The position numbers were made by a program, and so were the translations under genes. Source: Sorex araneus (lineage: Eukaryota; Chordata; Mammalia; Eulipotyphla; Soricidae). From it: a stretch of DNA of 64,000 bases. Below, piece by piece: positions 55,663 through 64,000 of the stretch. Each line of letters begins with the position of its first letter. The stretch's first letter is position 1. Location of the stretch: contig NC_073302.1 in assembly GCF_027595985.1 (NCBI RefSeq), positions 166,329,951-166,393,950 of the forward strand. Reading direction: 5' to 3'. Under the pieces are notes generated by a model that saw only the letters and a program-made list of their open reading frames with translations, was not told the origin of the DNA and did no database searches.

Positions 55663-56124
55663 TTTTTAAACATCTTTTCCCCCAAGTGTTTACTGGTAAG
55701 TAGAACTGCAAATCTATCTAATAATGCCAAATGTGTGACGAATTCTGTTACAGATAACCAAATTTGATTATTGCTGTTATTTTGATATGAACCTGTAGTA
55801 TAAAAGAATAAACAACTAGCTTCTCTCCCTCTTGCAGCACACTTCGTTGAATATTTGTTTAAAACCATGAGTAAATACATGTATAAATATTAAATGATTT
55901 GGAGCTGTTACTGCCCAGGATTAGAGAGATTCTAGGAAGCAAGCAGTAATCCATGCACAAGATGATAGAACCCAGAAATAAGCAGAATAAAAAGATGAAA
56001 AATAAAAGACACACTTGAGAACCATCATGAAGATGATGGTATTTTAGTAGGAAAGGCACATGATAACTCTCATATTCTAGGCATCTGTGAGAGGTGGGAA
56101 ATCAAAGTTAATTATGTGGCAGAG
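55663..56124. other. Intergenic sequence, nothing recognised
   Basis: No gene or repeat supported. Confidence 0.5.
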
Positions 56125-56288
56125 GGGCTGGAGCGATAGTATAGCGGGTAGGGCGTTTGCCTTGCATGGATAACAGAGTTGGATCCCTAGCATCCCATAT
56201 GGTCCCCCAAGCACTGCCAGGAGTAATTCCTGAATGTAGAGCCAGGAATAACCCCTTAGCATCTGCCAGATGTGAACCAAAAATGCAA

Positions 56289-56351
<63 letters not shown>
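56125..56351 (+). mobile_element. Family A SINE with (TA)n(TG)n tail
   Basis: Body 'ggggctggagcgatagtata' to 'atgtgaaccaaaaatgc'; the A tail has turned into about 30 bp of TA then about 30 bp of TG repeats. Confidence 0.93.
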
Positions 56352-56353
<2 letters not shown>

Positions 56354-56465
56354 CTGTCAATATGATCAGTTGGAGTTATTATACAACTCTTCTCATCATT
56401 ACCCATTACCAATGATCACTTTTTCTTGCTATTCTGTGAGGCAACCTAAATTATGTTATCAGTTG

Positions 56466-56632
56466 TAGCTAGCCAGTGGGTCAGTACAGAGGGTAAAGTA
56501 TGAGTTTTGCATGCGGTTGGTCCCAGTTTGATGTTCGGCACCACATATGGAACCCTGACCACTGCCAGGACTGATCTCTGAGCACAGAGCCAGGAGTAAG
56601 ACCTGAACACTGCTGGTTGTTCCTTCCCCAAA
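56466..56632 (+). mobile_element. Family A SINE, diverged
   Basis: 'agctagccagtgggtcagta', 'ccactgccaggactgatctc' and 'gagccaggagtaagacctga'. Confidence 0.82.
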
Positions 56633-56990
56633 GAGGTCAATCACTTGGAATATTCTCATTATTGAATATTCTCATTATTCTCATTATTCGGCCTAGAGGA
56701 AAGATTGGCCTAGTATAGCCTTCTGATGGGTTGTTCCTCAGTCATTAGATGATATACGACTGAGAAACTCCCTTAAACATGTCCCTCCTGTTCTGACAGC
56801 AAGAAGTCAAATAGGACATACATTGAGTAAATTGGGACAATGATAGAGAAGATCATAGTTGTAAAGAGGTAACTGGTATTATAAAAATAGGGAGCATCAT
56901 TAGATTTACGCTTTTCTTGAAATGATAAAAGTTTTTTGACATTGAAGGGAGTATTTCATGTTTCATTTATTTATTTTGCTTCTGGGGCTT
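56633..56990. other. Intergenic sequence, nothing recognised
   Basis: Short ATTCTCATT repeats at 56650-56690, otherwise unassigned. Confidence 0.45.
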
Positions 56991-57210
56991 AAACCCAAGA
57001 CTTCACACAGGCAGGGCATGCACCTGCACACTAAATGTGCCTTATGCATATTAAAAGGCCGCTCTGGACACCTTCTAAGGAGCCAAGGCCAAAGGCAGGA
57101 GACTCACTGGGAGGTGGCGGTGGAGTTGGCTGTTGTGCTGGGGAAACAACCCACCATATACACGCAAACACATGCTCTCTGCTGGGCCACACGCCCAAGC
57201 CCAGTTAGAT
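56991..57210 (-). mobile_element. Possible old interrupted tRNA-like SINE
   Basis: 'ggggcttaaacccaagactt' followed by 'gcagggcatgcacctgcac', and 160 bp further 'ctgctgggccacacgcccaa', look like two halves of a reverse-oriented tRNA-like head. Confidence 0.35.
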
Positions 57211-57224
57211 TTAATTATTGTAAT

Positions 57225-57380
57225 AATCCTGACAAGCAGTTTGAGGTTCTTCATGTCCCTGGAGCGAGCAGATGCCACTGGGCTACACCAGCACGAGACA
57301 GGGACAGATGGAGACGTTACTGGCACCCACTCGAGCAAATCAAAGATCAACGGGATGACAAGTGACAAGTGACAATAATC
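57225..57380 (+). mobile_element. Family B SINE, 3' part of the long variant
   Basis: 'cactgggctacaccagcacg' (the long-variant segment), 'gatggagacgttactggcac', and the 3' end 'gatgacaagtgacaagtgac'. Confidence 0.82.
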
Positions 57381-57649
57381 CAAGCAATACTTGGTTCAGA
57401 CAGGTGGGATTGTAGTAACAGTGGCGGAGCTAGTGAGAAGTACTCAAACCAAATTTCAATTCAGCACTGAAGTTTGAACCAATATAACTTGTTGGAGTTG
57501 GATAGTGTAGAAATTGCATTTAGCTACTAGGAACAAAAATACAAAGTATATTTTTTCCCATCCAAGCTGACAAGAAGGGTGGGAGGGAGGGAAGGAAAGA
57601 GGGAATTCTTTTCATACTTATTTCATACTTAGAAATGAAGAAGACTGCT

Positions 57650-58279
57650 GACTGCCGAGATGTGATCCCGGGGGCCGCACGCATGTGCGGCCTCTCCGCA
57701 GCTGTACAAGCGTGAATCCAGACCCAGCAAAACCTCTTTCGGTGTGAGCAACTCCTCGCAGAATGTCTCCGGCCTGAGAACTAAGCCTCGGCCCCGTGCC
57801 CGCCCGGGAGGGGAAAGGTATTTCTCTCTCTTGCCTCTTTCTCTCTGGGGATGAAGGGTGCGGTGGCCGCCATATTAAGACGACCACAGATTGGGTTTTC
57901 AAGCCTGCAATTATCTAATATCTGGAAGAAATCTCCCTGGACTTCTTGTTAAAGTACAGAAATTCAAAACTTATTTGTCTTCACAGTAGGTCTGAATCTC
58001 GTGGGGTACTCCTAGCAACAATAGTGAGGTTTGTGTTGAAATATTGAATGTAACCAAAGTAAACAGAATGTAAAATGAAACTTATCAGTTACAAGGTAGG
58101 GGGTGGGGGGCGGGATGGGAGGTGTACTGTGTGGGTTTTTTTTTTTTTTTTTTTGGTGGTGGTATATGGGCACTGGTGAAGGGGTGGTTGTTTCAGCATT
58201 GTATAACTGAGACCTAAGCCCGAAAGCATTGTAATCTTCCACACGGTGATTTAATAAAATAAAACTAAAAAAAAAAAAA
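57650..58279 (+). mobile_element. Composite non-coding retroelement, copy 3 (630 bp)
   Basis: Perfect 18-bp target duplication 'gaaatgaagaagactgct' at 57632-57649 and 58280-58297. 5' half 'gatcccgggggccgcacgca', 'ctcgcagaatgtctccgg', 'ggtggccgccatattaagac'; 3' half 'gtttgtgttgaaatattgaa', G-rich tract, T run, 'gggcactggtgaaggggtgg', 'cacggtgatttaataaaata', A tail. Aligns end to end with the copy at 50321. Confidence 0.9.
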
Positions 58280-58297
58280 GAAATGAAGAAGACTGCT

Positions 58298-58742
58298 ATG
58301 ACTGGAGATAACAGTAAGATCAATTTGTTTAAGCAAATCTATTCCAATAACCCTGATTTTTCATTAGTATCCTCCATATATTTCCAAGTCACTCTCATCA
58401 ATCCTGTCCAAATCCCTTTTTAGTCTTGTTCTGTCCTGTCTTCATTTATTTATCCCTAAAATGGTACACAAATTCTCAAATAAACTGGTTTCTTGCATAG
58501 TTCTCATGGACATGTAATAACAGTAATATCAAATATAACTGGTATGTGTCGCTCCTATTAATATCTTTTGTAATTTTAATTCACAGGCCCAGACACAAAC
58601 CTAAGAGGATAGGGGAAATGTCACAGAGGAAGTTAAAAGTTAAATTAGAATATTTACAACTTGTATAATAAAAATCATTTTTTAAATAAAAAATGTCATT
58701 GAGTCATATACAAATACTGCAGACTATAGTTTGCTTCAAAAC
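58298..58742. other. Intergenic sequence, nothing recognised
   Basis: No gene or repeat supported. Confidence 0.5.
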
Positions 58743-58800
58743 AGGAAACTCCTCCAAATACTTGTATTCTAAGGAAACTCCTCCAAATACTTGTATTCTA
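58743..58800. repeat. Exact 29-bp tandem duplication
   Basis: The unit beginning 'aggaaactcctccaaatact' and ending 'tgtattcta' occurs twice head to tail without a mismatch. Confidence 0.95.
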
Positions 58801-58971
58801 AGATATTTAAATGTACATATTTTGATTTTTTTTTCTAATATCTTAAAGGCAGTTTTTCATTTAGTATACATGTGTTTGTTTTTCACATTTGTTTTGGATC
58901 ATTTTTTTTTGGTTGGGAAGTAGCTTTTCCCCCACATCAATAATTAGTAAATATATTATTTACACAGAGAG

Positions 58972-59012
58972 TGTGTATATATATACATATATATATATAT
59001 AACATATATATG
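58972..59012. repeat. (TA)n microsatellite
   Basis: 'tgtatatatatacatatata' type repeat. Confidence 0.9.
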
Positions 59013-59045
59013 GACTAGTACATCTTGTTACCAAAAAACCTCATT

Positions 59046-59203
59046 TTTTTGTTTTTGTTGTGGGGCAACACCCAGTGGTGCTCAGGGCTTACTCTTGGCT
59101 CTGTGCTTAGGAATAACTCCTGGTGAGGCTTGATGCCAGAGATCAAAGCCGGGCCAACCACTTGAAAGACAAGTGCTGCTTACTGCACTGATTCTCCAGC
59201 CCT
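59046..59203 (-). mobile_element. Family A SINE, minus strand, diverged
   Basis: 'caacacccagtggtgctcag', 'cttactcttggctctgtgct' and 'ctgcactgattctccagccc'. Confidence 0.85.
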
Positions 59204-60639
59204 GAAATGTTCATCTTCTATGCACTGACTAGAAATGCCGTATTTATTTAACTAGTAAGGGCCTAGAGAGCATTTGGGGGTTTCAGGATTCTATTTTGAA
59301 TAAAGAATCATGAATTTACTGAAGGCATCTCAAAAAGTGTAATTTATATATGAAATATCCTTGTAAGAGATTGAAGAAGTTACTAATATTATAAAAAAGC
59401 ACCTGATAGATTGAAATAAAACATCCACTTTAATAATCCACACAAATGTTTACATTTATCTAAAAACTGTAACAGGACAATCTGTGCATGTCACATTCAT
59501 ATTACTATCCATGTACAAACAACTACACATAACCATTATATCAAGATAACATACAAAGTTTTCATTTTAGGCTTCTCAGTTAAAAGTAAATGCCAAATAA
59601 AGAAAAAGAATTCCCAACGATTCCATTATTAATCATATAATGATATTTTTAAATGTTCAACAACGTTTGACAACTATGAATTATACTCAAATACTATTAT
59701 TTCCCCAAACTATAAATTACAACAAGGGTCACTGTCAGGGTGAAAATATATTTTCTTAAAGCTATTTTGTAAAATATGCTATTATGCTTTAAAATCTTTT
59801 GAGTTATTCTTGGCACATGTGGCATCTTGGAAAGTAGAAATACACTTTGCCAATTTTGTGTTCTTGTGCAAGAATAAGAGGAAGAGCACGGTTGGGGAGG
59901 CAGACGGTTTGCGTTCAATTACCAGCTTTGTCCACAGTCATATTGTGTGAGGTTCATCAATATTTTTCTTGGCACTGAGGCCAGGATTAAAGAATGTATA
60001 TTTTAGAATGCATAGCATGGGCGCTAACTAATAGATCCTTTCCATGACTTATTCGCATAGTAGCCATAGCAAAATATAGTATAGTCTTATGTTTTGGTAC
60101 AATTTGAAAAGCTGAGGGAAAACTGGAAATTAAAAAATAAAAGTCAATGTGTTTTGAAAAATCACATTTTAAGGAAACCCTACATAAAGTTTAAATATTT
60201 CCTAATAAAAATCAGTCTCTTCTATACCCTGATTAAAACAGCAAACTCCTAAAGCATGACAAAATGACCAATGGTTAAGGACTTTTGGTTGTAGTTTTTT
60301 TTCCTTTGTGCTACTGATATAAAAATAATGACTATATTTAAGGCTCATTATGTGATTATTTGTGGTTGCCCTGAACCAAATTTGTATTCTTGATGGTGCA
60401 CTATCAGTTGGAATACACTGCCTTAAATAACAATCACAGAGAAATTCCCGTGATATTTTACATTTAAACAATCATGACCTCTTTGTCAAATTTAAGTAAA
60501 GGTACATGTGGTGGCATGTGCAGTACAGTTTACATACAATCACAAACACAGGTTTTTTCCTGCTAACTACTTGATATCTGGAAGATCTAAGATACCTGAA
60601 AAATTTAAATTGTCACAAGGAATAATCTGCTCAAGACAA
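59204..60639. other. Repeat-poor AT-rich sequence 3' of MBLAC2
   Basis: Possible distal 3'UTR of MBLAC2 or plain intergenic DNA. A MIR-like segment lies at about 59880-59985 ('ggttggggaggcagacggtt', 'gcgttcaattaccagctttg'). A minus-strand AATAAA is at 59243-59248. Confidence 0.35.
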
Positions 60640-60960
60640 ATGATTCCACACCTATCCTGGATCTTACTAGCCAGCTTACAAATCATCCTGGTATATTTGA
60701 TGAAAAACTCCTCCTTCAGGAACTTTTCAGTAACCAAACTTTACACCACCATTTATGTCCCTGACATGTATAATTTGTATTGTCAACCTGTATTTATTAT
60801 TACTGATATTTTGTTTGCCTTGTACTTCCAGCTAGGATATAATCTCTGACTTCTACAGTGTTCAGTACAATGCTGTGCATGTATGTGTGTGTGACTTAAT
60901 GCATGCATGTGTATATGTGTGTATGTAATGAATGAATAGTATATACTGAATGAATAGAAG
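60640..60960 (+). mobile_element. Probable L2 LINE 3' end
   Basis: 'ccttgtacttccagctagga' and 'tgttcagtacaatgctgtgc' followed by a decayed tail match the usual L2 3' pattern. The 113-codon ORF at 60508-60849 overlaps it and is not considered a gene. Confidence 0.45.
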
Positions 60961-62257
60961 AACCTAGTTAAGTATAAGGTAGAAGAAATTCCATAATTTT
61001 TAAGAAATGCAATTTAGCTGGGTCTTCCTAATAAAAAATCTGATTTCCAAAGATATCTCAGTTTAGAAATGTCAATAATAAAAAGACTTTAAAATAACTT
61101 TTAAAAACCTTTATGAAATATTTCAAAAGGCTTTGTAGTAAATTATTAAGAGCACCAAAGCAAAACATTTTACTGAACAGCAGGATCACCTTTCCTATAA
61201 CTTTACAAATGTAGACCTCTTTTCATTCAAGACAAAGAATACTGAACAAGAACAGGTGTTGTGAATCAGGATAAAAAAGGTGACTTGCTTGAAGTCAATG
61301 TCAACTGCTCATTTTGAAATTAATCTGAAAAGCCTTCTGCATGTTAAAAGAACAGTTTATAACAGGATGTTGTAGATCATTACAGTTGTTTTGATACTAC
61401 AAAATGACATAATGAATGAAGCTATTAAATAAGAAAAGCTGCTTATTATAGCTGTTGATATTAAAATAGGATATAATAAAAAATTATTTGGAATGTGTAT
61501 ATTTTCAGGTTTGCCTGACAGTGTCCTTTTAAGGAATCTGACAATTTATAATTAAGTTACTGACATTTGAATTTCACTTTTATGACTGTAATGAAAATAT
61601 TACACTTACATAATAACAAGATATAGTAACTTTTACTGATGCACTCTGCAATTTATAAAGCTTTGCAATATAACAAAACACTGTACTTTTTGTAAGTAAA
61701 ATTACACAACAATGCTATAATATTAAGAATAAAATTAGGCATAAAAAGTGCAATACCATAACAATAGAACATTTTTGCTCATTTTAAATGTCTGTTTATA
61801 TTCTTGTATTGAGTTTTATTGTAGTTTAAACCTCAAAACCTTCATTCTTAAATAATATACTTAAAAATACCAACTTTGGAGTATAAACATATAACTATGT
61901 GTGATTTACCAGTGTCATCTAGGAAATTGACAAATGTGAAGCAAGGACAATTGCTCTTACTGTAAAACACCTGCTTGCTTCCCCTTTTGACCAACTTTTA
62001 CATCATTTCTAGAGCAAATGATACAAGATGACAACTTTGGCAAATAATAAGGTTTTGATGAGGTTCCCTATTTGGAAGAAAAAATATATATAAACTAAGA
62101 CCTTCTATTTTTGGCTTATTCGTTCTCAATCTTTTTTTCCCCCTAAAATACGAGAGTGGAATAAAAGCACTTGTTGAGATGCTCACAAGGAATCATTTTA
62201 AACAGCACAAATGAATTTGATTAACTGACTGAAGCAAAATAGATTATCACAGAGATC
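60961..62257 (-). other. MBLAC2: Probable MBLAC2 3'UTR (extent uncertain)
   Basis: Sequence directly after the MBLAC2 stop codon with no recent SINE or L1 for 1.3 kb, as expected for transcribed UTR under selection. Minus-strand AATAAA signals occur at 61815-61820 and, further on, 60793-60798. The true end cannot be read from sequence alone. Confidence 0.45.
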
Positions 62258-62643
62258 CTAGGGCGAGGTCCTAGAATTTGTCACGCGAAGAGCTAAACTT
62301 GCAAGAGATCGCACGGCAAAAGTAGAGACTTTGTGACATATCCCAGCTTTTGAAATATAGTTAGAAGCCAACCGGAAAAGCCTTTCAGCACCAAAGGTAT
62401 TGAAGTGCCCGGGAAGCACCTTCTCAACAAGACCTCTGTCTACTAATTCTATCAACCTCTCACAGGTTCCAACATAGTCGTTTATCCTGCTGTAGGGGAG
62501 CCAGTCAATTAGAGAGCCATCATACACAACATCTCCACTGAAGAGAATCTTCCGGTCTTTGTCATGTAAGCAAATGCTGCCCCTGGAGTGTCCAGGCATG
62601 TGCATGACAGTGAGCTGCCGGTCCCCAAGGTTGATCACATCCC
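62258..62643 (-). CDS. MBLAC2: MBLAC2, last coding exon (C-terminal ~128 residues); gene continues past the right edge
   Basis: Metallo-beta-lactamase domain-containing protein 2, a metal-dependent acyl-CoA thioesterase reported to prefer palmitoyl-CoA and to be membrane-linked through S-palmitoylation (family knowledge). The exon runs from acceptor TTTGCAG (AG at 62645-62644) to stop TAG at 62258-62260, 386 nt, entering in the middle of a Gly codon, and encodes exon residues 1-128. It holds the second half of the MBL active site: MPGHSRG (His 19 of the exon), [10 protein letters not shown] (Asp 38, bridging ligand) and LPGHFNTFG (His 80). The HxHxDH motif belongs to the upstream exon, outside the window. 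The C-terminus ends RVTNSRTSP. If total length is the usual 279 aa, the exon starts at about residue 152. ORF sequence above 62643 is intronic. Confidence 0.93.
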
Positions 62644-63237
62644 CTGCAAATGAAAACAGAGTTTGCAGATAAATAAGTTGTACCCTTGACTTCAACACTA
62701 GGAAGAGGACATCAAATGGTTTCAATGAGGTTGGGCAGGATGACACTTGATGTTTGTTATCCCACAAATGCCTGTTTCTTAAGGATGAATGAATATGGGG
62801 CCTTTGTCTTTAGTGTTTGTTAGATGAATGTGTGTCCAAGTGATTGTTGCAGAAAGTTATTTCCATGGGTCGCTTTGGTACATAGAAAAGGAGAATCTGC
62901 GGTCAAATAAATTTAGAAACTCCTGCACCAAAGAAAATTTTGCAGACTTCTTAAGAGATTTTTATGCTAATGTACATTGTGGATATATGCATTAGGGAGT
63001 TGTGGTTGACAATTTCACAAACTTACTTGACCACAGAAGTTTCAGCACTAGCATCCTGGTAATGCAGTTTATGAATGATGTTCTAGTGAATAATATATTT
63101 TTCCCCATTCTTTCCACCCTGCTGGAATTCAGGCTTGAGGAGATTGTGCACAACACAATACAATGCTACTGTTGTTGCTCTGAGTTACTGTGCTTAATTT
63201 CTGATCTATGTCTTGTCTCAAGCAAAAGCCCTAGCCC

Positions 63238-63490
63238 AGAAAGGTTCACTAGTGGATTCTTCCAAACCTTTAAAGTAGACCTACTCCTCGTCCTTTTCAA
63301 GGTCTTTCAGAAATCTGAAGAAACAGGAATTCTCCCCAACAGCTCCTATGAGACAAACATCATCCTGACACGAAAACAGAGATTTCATGAAAAAGTAAAA
63401 CTATAGACCTACATCCTGATGAAGACAGATGCAAAGATCCTCAACAATATTTTAGTAAACTGGATCCAACAATATGTCAAGATCATACGC
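63238..63490 (+). mobile_element. L1 ORF2 fragment, decayed
   Basis: Translates to a piece of L1 ORF2 upstream of the catalytic centre: FTSGFFQTFK, then LPNSSYETNIIL, a stop after KVKL, then, in a continuing frame, MKTDAKILNNILVNW. In-frame stops and both ends missing mark it as dead. Antisense to MBLAC2. Confidence 0.75.
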
Positions 63491-63916
63491 ATATTATGTG
63501 TATTGGACACTGTTCATAAGGTGGTAAAATACCTTTTCTTGAAATTATTACTAAAAAATAATTAAAACTGGCTTGACTGCTAAAAATGTGGGTTGTGTGT
63601 CGTGTGGCACACAGGATAAAGTTACTTAAAATTTATGGTGTGACCATTGGTCGTGGATTAGAAACTCACTAAGGAAGAGCAGAGTCAGGGGCGGAGTCAT
63701 AGAGACGGGAGCAGAGCTGACCCCAGGACAGTGTTGGGTGCAGTGGGACCTGATTGGTGACGGTGTGCAGATTCTTCACACATCAGTTTCATAAAACTTA
63801 ATACTACTGTGACTATATTATATAAACTAAACATTTTAAATTAAAACTAATTTCAATGGCACTCAGAAATAAAATAGTATTTGTCAAAGAAAATATTAAC
63901 TCAGCACTGTGGTTTT

Positions 63917-63985
63917 ATGTGTATATATATATATATATTTGGTGTAAGTACACAAATATACATATATACATATAAATATACATAT
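63917..63985. repeat. TA/CATA-rich microsatellite
   Basis: 'gtatatatatatatatattt' followed by (ATACAT)n. Confidence 0.88.
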
Positions 63986-64000
63986 AACACTACAGTTTTG

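Larger units (their letters stand above)
62644..64000 (-). other. MBLAC2: MBLAC2 intron, 3' part
   Basis: Runs off the window. Contains an old L1 fragment and TA repeats; no other exon was recognised. A decayed SINE-like segment may lie at 63655-63740 ('gagcagagtcaggggcggag'). Confidence 0.7.

Noticed and set aside
60508-60849. 113-codon plus-strand ORF
   Set aside because: Overlaps an L2-like fossil, lacks a recognisable domain and is AT-rich without a coding pattern.
62644-62767. N-terminal extension of the MBLAC2 exon ORF up to an ATG at 62767
   Set aside because: A clear TTTGCAG acceptor precedes the conserved part; the extension has no MBL similarity and is intronic.
63002-63406. 134-codon ORF inside the MBLAC2 intron as a host gene
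   Set aside because: Its C-terminal half is an L1 ORF2 fragment; the N-terminal half has no recognisable content.

Overview
The window is vertebrate nuclear DNA from a placental mammal, most probably a shrew (Soricidae). The main reason is the very dense population of a roughly 170 bp tRNA-derived SINE whose wording (head like 'ggggctggagcgatag', B-box like 'ggttcgattcc', A-rich tail) I recognise from shrew genomes. Genus and species cannot be decided from the sequence. There are no operons, phages or CRISPR arrays. Most open reading frames in this DNA are translated SINEs, L1 tails or simple repeats.

Two protein genes are present, both on the minus strand. CETN3 (centrin-3) is complete. Its five coding exons at 28270-28286, 26841-26976, 23510-23624, 16897-17088 and 13682-13725 sum to exactly 504 nt, that is 167 codons plus stop, and every intron has GT-AG ends. 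Its CpG-rich promoter (about 27930-28680) carries five CCAAT boxes. MBLAC2 (metallo-beta-lactamase domain-containing 2) is represented by its last coding exon (62258-62643); the first exon lies beyond the right edge. The CETN3-MBLAC2 neighbourhood, both genes in the same orientation, agrees with the arrangement I recall from human 5q14.3.

Layout: 1-13.3 kb is the flank downstream of CETN3 (SINEs, a 272-nt homopurine tract, a probable solo LTR, an L1 tail). 13.3-28.4 kb is CETN3. 28.7-59 kb is intergenic DNA built largely from layered retroelements. 59-62.3 kb is the repeat-poorer 3' side of MBLAC2, probably partly its 3'UTR. 62.3-64 kb is MBLAC2 exon 2 and the start of its intron, which contains an old L1 ORF2 fragment.

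The most unusual content is in the mobile DNA. (i) Three complete copies and one truncated copy of a 630-685 bp non-coding retroelement have a GC-rich 5' half and an L1-type 3' end; each complete copy is flanked by a 14-19 bp target duplication. (ii) A second SINE family ('family B' here) shares its tRNA-like head with the common SINE ('family A') but ends in short ACAGTG-type repeats and not poly(A), suggesting a different mobilising LINE. (iii) A 36-bp U2 snRNA 5' fragment sits between perfect 20-bp direct repeats. (iv) A 63-bp identical direct repeat lies in CETN3 intron 4. (v) Three CTCF-like motifs lie on either side of CETN3, facing outward.

'Family A' and 'family B' are labels for this report only. 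Repeat borders without a stated target-site duplication are approximate (about 10-20 bp).
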